Below the pieces are notes generated by a model that made no database searches, had not been told where the DNA came from, and worked only from the letters and a program-made list of their open reading frames with translations. A stretch of 20,208 nt of DNA from Saksenaea vasiformis B4078 (taxonomy: Eukaryota > Mucoromycota > Mucoromycetes > Mucorales > Saksenaeaceae): positions 1 through 20,208 of the forward strand of contig JNDT01002301.1 in the NCBI GenBank assembly GCA_000697055.1. Direction: 5' to 3'. A program made the translations under genes and the position numbers. This document shows positions 1 through 9,113 of this stretch, piece by piece (position 1 is the stretch's first letter; every line of letters begins with the position of its first letter).

Positions 1-2
1 TA

Positions 3-3000
3 CCTATTCTTGTACAGAGTGAAAGACAGTGGGGCCTGGTAGACACTGGAGCTAGTAGTTCGTTTGTAGATCTTGCATTGGCGCAAGAATTAGATGTATT
101 TTTAAATACAAACAATAAAAACACTATTCATCTTGCAGCTACAAAACAAGTTGTAAAGAGTTATGGTACAGTTGATCTCCAACTCTTGTACATGGGCAAA
201 ACATGCTCCCATACCTTCATTGTCATGGATCTCGCTTTGGATACTCGTCTCAGTATTGGTCTAGACCTCATGCCTAAGTTAGGTATGGGTATTACGAGAA
301 TCGCCTCCTCATGGGATGACCAGATCGATGACACAACTAAAAGTGATATTCCAAATGATACACCCAAACCAAACAATTCACCTGCAGGTACAACGGAGGA
401 AAGAGAAAAGTTTCTCCAGGCTATTCAACCTTCAATCGACGCTAATGAGCATATACCAAAAGATTCGTTTTGCACCATTCCTGAATCAGTAATCCACATT
501 GACACGCCTGATGGTGTAACATCATACCGCCGACAGTATCCACTGCCTGTAGTGTATGAATCCAAAATTCAAGAAGTCATTGATACATGGTTGAAAGACA
601 GCACTATCGAACAGGCTCCCACAGACACAGCCTGGAATAGTCCTCTCACTTTGGTACCAAAAAAGGATATGTTCGGTCACTACACTGACAGACGTCCATG
701 CCTTGATCCTCGCCATATCAACAAGCTCCTCAAGGAAGACTGATATCCACTTCCACTTATTGGGGACATATTCCACAAACTCGGAGGCGCAACAGTGTTC
801 ACTACACTAGATCTCAAAACAGCTTTCCATCGCTTTGAGATATATGAACCAGACAGACCCAAAACAGCGTTTACTTTCAAAAGCATGCAGTACATGTTCC
901 GTGGTTGTCCGTTCAGTCTCAAACTGATATCTTCCAAGTTCCAAAGGGTCATGAATATCATCTTCAAAGACTGGTCATTCGTCACAACATTCGTCAATGA
1001 TATCATTATACACTCTCAAAATCTTGAGGAACACGCACAGCATGTCCAAACGGTCATCAACAAGCTCACCAGTGTGAACTTGATATTGAATCCAAAAAAG
1101 TGCTATTTCACACAGCGATCAGTATACCTTCTTGGTTTCTGTGTATCCAGCACAGGTATCTCCCTGGACCCTCGAAAAGTAAGCAATATCCAAGATTGGC
1201 CTCTACCTCACACAGGTACCGATATTCAGCGCTTTCTCAGCGTAATCAACTATTTCAGAGAGCACATTCCAAACGTTTCAGCAATGACAGCCCCACTTGA
1301 CAGACTACGCAATGAGACAACACTTGAAAGTGTTTGGAAAGAGGAGCACGTCACGGCTTTCAACAACCTCAAAAAGGTTCTTCTCAGGCTACCAACTCTG
1401 TGCTATCCCAATTTGAAATATCCTTTTCAGGTTGCTACAGATGCTTCTAACACTGGAATCAGTGCTGCCCTGTATCAGGTCATTGACAACCAAACCCGAC
1501 ATATTGGATTTATGGCACGCGCACTATCCAAGAGTGAACGGAACTATTTCACCACCAAACAGGAATTACTCGCTGTAGTTTATGCTCTCACAAAATTCCA
1601 CAAGTACTTATGGGGAAACAAATTCACCTTGTACACTGACCACAAAGCATTGACTTATCTACACACTCAGAAAGTGGCAAACGCCATGATGATCAATTGG
1701 CTCAATACTATCCTACAGTATGACTTTGATGTTGTGCACCTCCCAGGTCTTGACAACATTTTGCCTGATCGTTTATCACGCCTTTTTGACCTGGCAAAAA
1801 CGCTGGAAGGGGGTAGTGCTCCCACAATCATTCTTGAAGGTAAGAGTAATCGAGTGAACTGCGCTGTGACAGTTGAATTCAACGACATGGTAACACCACC
1901 AGAGGAACAACGCGAAGAGTTACTGGACAAAGCATATGCTTTTGGACACTTTGGAGCTGATGCAATGGTCAATGCCCTTCACAATGATGGATTAAGGTGG
2001 CTGAACATGCACAAAGACGCTGTAAAAACAGTACAGAAGTGTTTGGAATGCCAAAAGCATAACATCTCAAAAAAGGGATATCATCCACTATGACCCATCA
2101 ATGCCTACCTGCCAGGCAATCACTGGGCGATTGATCTCGCCGGTCCTTTCACAACCTCCCACAAAGGTAACCACTACCTACTGGTTATGATTGATGTTTG
2201 CACACGTTTCTGTGTACTCCGTACTATACCTGACAAATCCCAAGACACAGTTGTTTCCACTGTCATCAACGTCTTCTGTGATTATGGATTTCCTCATTAT
2301 TTACAATCTGACAATGGAAAAGAGTTTATCAACACTCTGATGAAGTTGCTCTCAGAATCTTCTGGATTCGAACACAGACTTGCAACACCCTACCATCCAA
2401 GAGCCAACGGCGTAGCTGAGCGCTGGGTTCAAACATCAGTAAACGCATTACGAAAATGCATTAAAGGAGCAACCTGAGATTGGGACCTTTATGTGCCGAG
2501 TGTGCAATTGGCGTTAAATGCAAAAGTTACACAAAAGACAGGATCATCGCCTTACACCCTTATGTTTGCAAGAGCAATGAACGGGTTTCAAAATCATACA
2601 AAAGATCCTAAAGTGCCAGCAATGACAAATGAAGAACTTTTGCAACGCATTGACAAAATGACAAATGTTGTATTTCCTGCCATCGCAGAAAGAACGCAAG
2701 CAGTAACAAATGCACAAAAGGGTAAATTTGACAACAAGTTTAGGATGGTAAAATATCTACCTAAAAGCCAAGTCATGATCAGAGAAAAGCAACGCAGCAA
2801 ATTGGAACCCGCTTATGATGGTCCTTACACCATCGTCAGAGAAACAAAAGGAGGATCCTATGTCCTTATGGATGAACAAGGACTTTTGCTCCCAAGAGAT
2901 TATCCACCGTCTGCACTCAAGTTGATATCTCAGGACGAGATTGTTTCCCTTGAAGAAGTCCAGAAAAAAGGTGAAGAATATTACGTAGTTCAAGCCATTG

Positions 3001-3233
3001 TAGGACACAAAGAAATATCAAAAGGAAACTACATATACAGAGTAAGATGGGAAGGCTATGAGGAAAAAGATGATACATGGCAGAAGCCAGATTCCTTCCA
3101 CAGTCCACAGCCTATTGCAGATTATTGGGAAAGACTTGGTTCTACACCAAACAACAAGACAACCTGTCAGAAACATACACCTCGAAACACTCGATCCCAA
3201 AAGCGTCTGAATAGCAACCAGACACCTATATGA
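3..3233 (+). pseudogene. Ty3/gypsy pol (PR-RT-RH-IN-chromodomain), three nonsense codons
   Basis: One frame runs from the window edge. It holds: an aspartic protease with DTGA at 42-53; RT with LDLK (Asp at 810-812) and FVND at 990-1001 in place of F/YVDD; RNase H from about 1431 (VATDAS) to 1790; an HHCC-type integrase zinc region at about 1950-2060; and an integrase core with Asp 2133-2135, Asp 2310-2312 and Glu 2418-2420 all present. A chromodomain follows at about 2976-3135, with aromatic residues where the methyl-lysine cage is expected. The frame is broken by TGA at 741-743, 2091-2093 and 2475-2477. Each sits where relatives, or the flanking motif, suggest Arg, so each fits CGA to TGA. 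The terminal TGA at 3231-3233 could be a fourth such change, because TAA follows in frame at 3255. The product would copy element RNA and insert it into the genome. The first YxDD Asp is Asn, which by family knowledge should abolish RT activity. Confidence 0.93.
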
Positions 3234-3300
3234 CAAAGTAAACAACAACGCCATTAAATTTCCAACAGACTATTGACAGTCTAACGGTTATGTCTAACCT

Positions 3301-3312
3301 GGAAGGGGGTAA
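3301..3312 (+). other. polypurine tract (plus-strand primer)
   Basis: A run of purines around GGAAGGGGGTAA lies directly before the TG that starts the LTR, where plus-strand DNA synthesis of LTR retrotransposons is primed. A similar GGAAGGGGG occurs inside pol near 1806, but not next to an LTR. Confidence 0.75.
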
Positions 3313-3674
3313 TGTAGTATATGTTGACCGTCATAATGTCCATCCTATAGAATTGTGTTCCATAACAGGAAAGATTGGGGATTAATTGTGTTTCCATATA
3401 CAGTGAACTTCTCCACTGGAATACCAACTGAACCTTATCATCTATAACTTAGACTTATCACCAAGTTCAGTACAACAAGGTAGCACTGTGTCATCACAGT
3501 AATTGATCCATTCTATAATCCACACCTAATACCGAGAAGAACGTTCACTAATTCTTATTTCTGCTAAAAGACTGAATCATATAAATAGGCAGACAATCTA
3601 ACTGAAATAAAGACATCCAACAGTCTCAAAGGATTCTATCCGTCTACTGTCCCAATTAACTTACCCATACAACA
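3313..3674 (+). repeat. 3' LTR of the first chromovirus (362 bp)
   Basis: It starts TGTAGTAT right after the polypurine tract and ends ATACAACA, an imperfect terminal inversion with TG...CA ends. Inside are TATAAATAG at 3580-3588 and AATAAA at 3606-3611, 26 nt apart start to start, so promoter and polyadenylation signal nearly overlap. The 15-nt string CAGTCTCAAAGGATT at 3621-3635 recurs at 12893-12907 in the solo LTR, showing that these LTRs are related. Confidence 0.8.
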
Positions 3675-3822
3675 TGTTGAAATGGGACGCATGTTGTTGA
3701 GATTGTGCAATTAGATTGACTGATTGAGAGATGAATGCAATGGGAGTAAAGAAAAAGCAAGTAGAGCCATTTGCAAAAAAAATTTTAGTATTGTTATGGC
3801 TGTGACTTCAGTTTTTTTGATA

Positions 3823-4019
3823 CAAAAGTGTCTGGATAAATAATTTACCTTTAATCTACTCTAATACTAGATATATATATGCTACAGATACATATAATAG
3901 CTTGTTAGAAAGCTGAGACATAGTACTTTGCAATAAGCTATCATACAATATATATAGATGAGTAGATTAAATAATATTAGCTAATAAATACAAATGTACA
4001 AAACATCTGGACACTTTTG
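3823..4019. mobile_element. Tc1/mariner-like MITE (197 bp) flanked by TA
   Basis: The ends CAAAAGTGTCTGGAT and the complement of ATCTGGACACTTTTG match at 13 of 15 positions. A TA dinucleotide borders each side (3821-3822 and 4020-4021), as in Tc1/mariner insertions. The interior is AT-rich and partly palindromic: CTTTAATCTACTC near 3850 pairs with GAGTAGATTAAAT near 3960. There is no coding capacity, so it would need a transposase supplied in trans. The flanks at 3675-3822 and 4022-4074 show nothing I recognise. Confidence 0.75.
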
Positions 4020-4074
4020 TAGAGTACTGTAAATACTTCAACTTTTTGTTCAATAAATCAACAGGTTAAAACAG

Positions 4075-4742
4075 CATCTTTCTCTTGGTTTTTCTCAAGT
4101 ACTCAAAAAGGTCTTTTCCAAAGGTTTTCTTTTATTTTTCAAGCCGCCTTTCTTTATCTGCTCTGCCTCCATTGGTTATTCTCAAGAAACCACCATTAAT
4201 CAGAATCTATTGATTCTTTTTCTTTTTCTTTTCTTTTTATTTTTTTTTACTCTTTTTCCTGACAAACGATGACAATTCCACTGTCTTCCCTTTTTATTTT
4301 ATCTTTTCTTTTATTTCTTTTCTTACTGAACCTCTTTTATTCCTTCTGATCCAACCTGCTGATCACTCGAAGAATATCATTTTTTTTATCTCTATTTGAT
4401 ATCCATATTTGACAGATCCAACACGAGATCATAGGTAATCATACAAATGATTTAACTAACGAATCAGATTCTTTTATCAAACAGGAACTCTTCCAACTTT
4501 GTCTTTATTGACAACCTCTTTTCTTTTTCTTTTCTTTCATTTATCTTCATTGATAAATACTCCAAGTCTTGGTGTCTGACTCAAATCTACACCTGGTGCT
4601 CACTAACATCGAACTAAATTCCATGAAACTGAACTCTTATCTGAACCAAACTTTTATTCATTCTTATTTTCTTATCACTGCTTCTGTCATATCGCTGAAG
4701 TCTACCTAAGAACTTAACTACCTGAAATTTCCAGCGTAACAC
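4075..4742 (+). other. CT-rich non-coding region with possible LTR/leader remnant
   Basis: No coding sequence is supported. The plus strand is strongly pyrimidine-rich, with repeated C(T)n runs at about 4220-4320 and 4510-4550. It contains CTGGTGCTCACT at 4593-4604, identical to 17935-17946 in another CT-rich block, with recognisable similarity for about 40 bp around it. TGGTGCTCACT could be a tRNA primer-binding site (it starts with TGG, the complement of CCA) just after an LTR ending in CTACA; this is a guess. The block ends in GCGTAACA and abuts the truncated minus-strand retroelement at 4743. Confidence 0.4.
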
Positions 4743-7700
4743 CAGTCAGGCAAAATGTTGGCAATACCAGGTCGGTGTACTACGCAATAAGTGTAGTTAC
4801 AAATGGTGTCGAGCCATTTGATCATCATTGGGTTGGCAACTTCCTGAGTGTGGAGGTAGGTAAGTGCGTTGTAGTCTGTATATAAAGTAAACGGATTGCC
4901 TCAGAGGAATTTGTAGAACTTTTTCAGGGTGTAAACAATACCAAGTAATTCACATTGGATAACAGAGTAATTGTGTTCAGATCGACTAAGTGCACGTACC
5001 ATAAAACCAATATAATGGATGCAGTTGTCAATAACCTGATAAAGGACAGCGCCAATACCATCGTCAGATGCATTGGCAGCAACAGAAAAGGGTTCATCCA
5101 GGTTGGGATGGCTGAGAATTGGTGCCTTTTCCAAAATAAGTTTGATACATTCAAAAGTATCAGTATGTTGCTGTGTCCAGATATCAGCGAGATTACCAGC
5201 ATTGCACAATTTGTCAAGTGGTGCAGTGAGTGTGGAAATGGTAGGGATGTGGACCCTGAAGTAGTTGACCAATCCAAGGAAACGTTGGATATCTTTTCCT
5301 GTTTGGGGTTGTGGCCATGTTTGTACATTGGTAACCTTGCATGGATCAAGGCGAATACCATGTTCATTCACACAGAAACCAAGTAAATAGACAGCACGTT
5401 GAGCAAAATGGCATTTGTCAGGGTTGAGGATGAGCTTGACATCTGTGAGATGGTGAATAGCGTCTGCTACATGCTTTGTATGATCTTCCAGGTTTTTTGA
5501 AAAGATGATGATATCATTGACAAAAGTAGTAACATAATCAATACCATGAAAGATATAATTCATAATGTGTTGGAACTTTGATGAGATAGGTTTGAGTCCA
5601 AAGGGACAACTGTGAAACATGTATTGGATGCCATCGACTGTGAATGATGTTTTATGTTAGTGTGGTTCATAGATCTGGAAGCAGTGAAAAGCGTTTTTTT
5701 AAATCAAGTATAGTGAACACTGTAGCTTCATGCATTTTCTGGAAAATCTCATTGATGAGAGGAAGTGGAAAACGATCATCTGGAAGCAGATTGTTGATGT
5801 GACGTGGGTCGAGGCAAGGTCATCTGCCAGTAAGATTACCCTGAGCATCTTTTTTCAGTACAAATGTTAGAGGGCTATTCCATCTAATATTCACTGGTGT
5901 GCGAGTGATGATGCCATCAGCTAACCATTTGTTGACTTGTTCCTGTAAGAGAGGCAAGAGCTTATGTGGGATGTCATATTGTCTTCTGTATGCAGCCTGG
6001 TTAGCAGGTGTGTCAAGTCGTACGATGGACTCAGGGACAGTGCAAAAAGAAGAATTTGGGATTTCCCAGTTTTGTTCAAGCAAAGGTTGAATCGTCTGCA
6101 ATAGATGTTCTCGTTCAGTAGGGTTGCTGACTGGTGAGTTGTTTGGCTCAAGGTCATCAAGAGGTTCAGTTTCAGGCGCCTTTGGAAGTCCTGAGCAGTG
6201 CCAACAAACAGGCAAATCAATAAAATTGATACCAATATGCAACATAAGATCCATTCCAATACACACATTGGCTAAAGGATCATTGATATCGAAAACTTCA
6301 AATGAGTGAAAAAGGCTAATTCTGTTACAAGTAATTTTAATGGGAGACGTTGTGCCAATATGCAAAACAAATTGATTTTGAGCTGCTAGTTTTATTTTTC
6401 CAGTTTGTGGACGAATGGTCCAACCATTTTCAAGACAAAGAGAGCGTAATACTGTACTAAAAGTTGCTCCAGTGTCCAAGAGAGCTCGTAGGCAGTGGTT
6501 CTGTAATGTAATATGGGCATAATAAGAATCAGTTTTTTGGAATGAAAAGTCCTGATGGGATGTGTGAGACTTACATAGGGCACACGATTCTGCAATGGCA
6601 GCATCAATTTCTTCTGCGTTCATTTCAATATCTTTATCAATTTTTTCTTCTTCTCCTTTTTCTTCTAGAACGTCTGGTTCTGCATGAGCAGAGCAGATGG
6701 CCAAGTTAATTTTGTTGGTGTCTGAGACACTGTTGCACTGATGGCTGGGAGACCACGTTATACCACAACCTTTGAAGCACAGCTTGGGCTTGTTCAGAAC
6801 TGAAGGTGATTGGTGTGATGTCAACAATGGAGATGTTCTCTCTATTTTGGTATTGTTGATGGGACGCATCATTTTGTCAATATGATGGCCCAGGTTGACT
6901 GTATGGAGGATATCTCCCAGAACTCTGCACTCATTGGTGGAGTGGGAACCTTTGCCATGTAGGCGACAATACTGATCCTTGCGTTGGGACATGCGTCCAG
7001 GAAGAGGTTGTTGGGTGGTTGAATCCTGCTCCAGAGAAGTACTGTGATTGGTTGGAATTCTTTTTTGTACCACATTGGCATAAATGGCCCTAGCCATAGA
7101 GGCTGCTTGATCAACTGTGCAACGTTGTTCCATGGGTAAATTAACCTGTGCCAGATGGACCTGCTGGGAAAGCTCCAGGATGAGCGAGTTAGTAAAAAGA
7201 ATAGCCACAACACAATCGTCATTAACACCAGCTTCATGATGTGCTTTGTGGAAGTGATCAGCATATTTCTCTACAGATTCTGATCTTGACATTTTCATTG
7301 CAATTAGCTCCTGAGTGAAGTTGGCTTGCCATTCAGCATCATTGATACTGTATTTTTGCAACAAGGCATTGCATGCATACAACCATGGGAGGTGGGGCAC
7401 CTTGCGCAGGTGTACATTGAACCATGAGCGTTGTTCAGGTGACAAAGTTCATGGCAACAAATGATGCCAAGTGTCATCTAGTTCTTGACTATATGAAATG
7501 ACAATATCCTCGAATTTGTCCAGGCACTCTTGAATAGAAGTAAAAACAGTTTGTATAGAGTTTATGACGTTTCCAGTCCATTGGATAAGGGTAGATCTTT
7601 TGGCACAATGTAATGGGTATGGTAAGAAGTGGGTCTTGTCTTGTTGGGTACCAGCTTGTTTTTTGTGTGCATTAGCATATCCAGGTCTTGACTGGCTTTC

Positions 7701-7891
7701 ATGTATGCTTTTCTTGCGTATTCTTTTTCTTCTGGTGAGGAAGAAGCAGAGGCAATAATTTCACTAAGTTCCACAAGTCTCATTGATACATTATCAATAA
7801 TGGCATTGGTACGCTGATCCACTGAGAGAGATTATACTTCTGAATTTTCATTCGTTGGTGACAATGGACTTGACGAGAAATCTTCAGTCAT
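4743..7891 (-). pseudogene. Ty3/gypsy gag-pol (gag, PR, RT, RNase H), frameshifted and with nonsense codons
   Basis: The first ATG is at 7891. Gag holds a CHHC zinc knuckle (Cys-x2-His-x4-His-x4-Cys, about 6930-6974) and a second Cys/His cluster (CFKGCG...H.C, about 6730-6780). Protease DTGA is near 6464-6478. RT spans about 5970-5150 with FVND near 5518-5530, and RNase H runs to 4743. Breaks: TAA at 7832-7834; a frameshift near 7590; TGA at 7449-7451, 5820-5822 and 4901-4903; one extra base in the T7 run at 5694-5700; TAA at 5657-5659. The three TGAs fall at expected Arg positions (e.g. before PCLDPRHIN). In RNase H the first catalytic Asp of the VATDAS-type motif is Asn (VAANAS), again fitting CpG to CpA. 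The longest open pieces are 7445-5820 and 5620-4901. Confidence 0.9.
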
Positions 7892-7921
7892 AACAGTAAT
7901 AGAGTATTCACTTAAAAAAAA

Positions 7922-8147
7922 TGTTATATCCAAATTCAAGTATAGGGACGCAAAAGTAAGCAAGACTCAAAAAAGGATCGTTTTATTAAAATGATTGTTC
8001 TATTGTTTAAATAATTCACAGTGCTTGCAGGATAGAGGAGTTTAGAGATATCTTTAGATGATCCTTTACTAGAGTGGGACCATTATGTTTATCCTGATAT
8101 ATTCTGTGTCCGCTGGTATCTCAGCAACAGATAGATGGGATAAGACA
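7922..8147 (-). repeat. probable 5' LTR of the second Ty3/gypsy element
   Basis: On the minus strand it starts TGTCTTATCC and ends GGATATAACA, which are inverse at 8 of 10 positions and have TG...CA ends. It holds TATTTAAA (8006-8013) and AATAAA (7982-7987), 26 nt apart, and a 60-nt tail after AATAAA. Both spacings match the LTR at 3313-3674. No obvious TGG-type primer site follows. The 3' LTR is absent, so the boundaries cannot be confirmed by comparison. Confidence 0.5.
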
Positions 8148-8558
8148 TGTCTAGAACTGTATTCTAATAAAGTAACTACCCTCAGTACCTTTTGTCATAT
8201 TCTGACATGTTGTTCTAATCACTGTGTAGTAATGTAACTATGTCAGATATGACATGCTTGAACTCATTGCAGAATGTCTTGCAAAAAGCTGCCCAGGTAC
8301 TAGGAGTATCGTCTGATCATTCCATGTACCTCCACCAAGTTGCAGCTCCTCTGTGCAGAAGAGTCATGGCAAATAGGAGTAGTTGGTAGTTCATGAGGTT
8401 GGTAAATTTCTGGTATTTTTCCACGTGTAGAGCCAACCTTCCACTGCCATGGCAGAACGTTTGCCATGGAAACACTCAGGCTTTGGTGGTTTGACCACAG
8501 GTGTTGGGAAAGAATTTGGATCCTTGGAGGTTTGTTCTCATAGGGTGCATAGCTCCTC

Positions 8559-8566
8559 CTGCTGAT
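8559..8566. repeat. hAT target-site duplication, left copy (CTGCTGAT)
   Basis: CTGCTGAT lies directly before the element end TAGAGATTGGCA and is repeated exactly at 12599-12606. Eight bp is the length made by hAT transposases. Confidence 0.93.
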
Positions 8567-8872
8567 TAGAGATTGGCATGAACGAATATATTCGAACATC
8601 TGAATATTTGAATATATTCGAATATTTAGTAGGATATTCATATTCGTTTGTCAAAAGGAAGAATATATTCGTATTCGTTCGTTTATTTGTATGTGAGATC
8701 GTAACATGATTCATTGAGTTCTAAGTTCTATTAATCATCGCAATCTCGGCATACAAATTAAGCAAAAATATATAGAAGACAGGCAGCCATGAGTGCGCTA
8801 CAATTGCCGAACTCATTCCAGAAGTCGCATTGTTCAAGTTAATTAGCATAATTGCAATGTTTATTGTAAGAA

Positions 8873-9110
8873 GACAAAATGGTAACAAAAAAGAATGGCA
8901 CTAAAATAAAGAACAGCACTGAAAAAGAGAAAGGAGCAGTAGAAAAAAAAAAGAAGAATGGTACTTAAAAAAAAGGACAGTAAAAAAAAAAAAGGTAGTA
9001 AAAAAGACAGTAGTAAAAAAGATGGCAGTGAAAAAAGGACGGCAGTGAGAAGAAAGATGGCAGTGAGAAAAAAAAAGGACAGTCAAAAAAAAAAAAAAAA
9101 AAAGGAGGCA
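8873..9110 (+). repeat. degenerate purine-rich minisatellite
   Basis: About 238 bp are built from degenerate units like GGCAGTGAAAAAAGAT, 15-22 bp long, with A-runs up to 19. It lies immediately 3' of the transposase stop codon (9114), inside the hAT element. Two apparent open frames here are low-complexity artefacts. The stretch 8691-8872 shows nothing else recognisable. Confidence 0.6.
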
Positions 9111-9113
9111 GGT

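Larger units (their letters stand above)
1..3674 (+). mobile_element. Ty3/gypsy chromovirus, 3' part with 3' LTR
   Basis: This is an LTR retrotransposon entering from the left edge of the window. The domain order protease, reverse transcriptase, RNase H, integrase, chromodomain is that of Ty3/gypsy chromoviruses. It is followed by a polypurine tract at 3301-3312 and an LTR at 3313-3674. The 5' LTR and gag lie outside the window, so the target duplication cannot be tested. The coding region carries three in-frame TGA codons and no frameshift that I could find, so the copy looks inactive but not ancient. Confidence 0.95.
4743..8147 (-). mobile_element. second Ty3/gypsy element, 5' LTR through RNase H, truncated
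   Basis: It reads right to left: probable 5' LTR (8147-7922), gag start at 7891, zinc knuckle, protease, RT, RNase H. Homology stops just after the RNase H motif ILPD at 4743; the integrase and 3' LTR are missing and CT-rich DNA follows. It is related to the first element (same FVND RT motif, similar RNase H) but differs at many residues and is more damaged, with two frameshifts and several nonsense codons. Confidence 0.85.

Noticed and set aside
741..2477. TGA as a reassigned sense codon or selenocysteine
   Set aside because: The sites point to Arg, not Trp or Sec; TAA/TAG stops and lost catalytic residues occur in the same elements, so decay explains them better.
4955..5386. 143-aa plus-strand frame
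   Set aside because: Antisense shadow of the RT/RNase H region, which shows clear motifs on the minus strand.
8300..8641. 113-aa minus-strand frame
   Set aside because: It crosses the hAT boundary at 8566/8567 and is not in the gag frame, so it is a chance hybrid.
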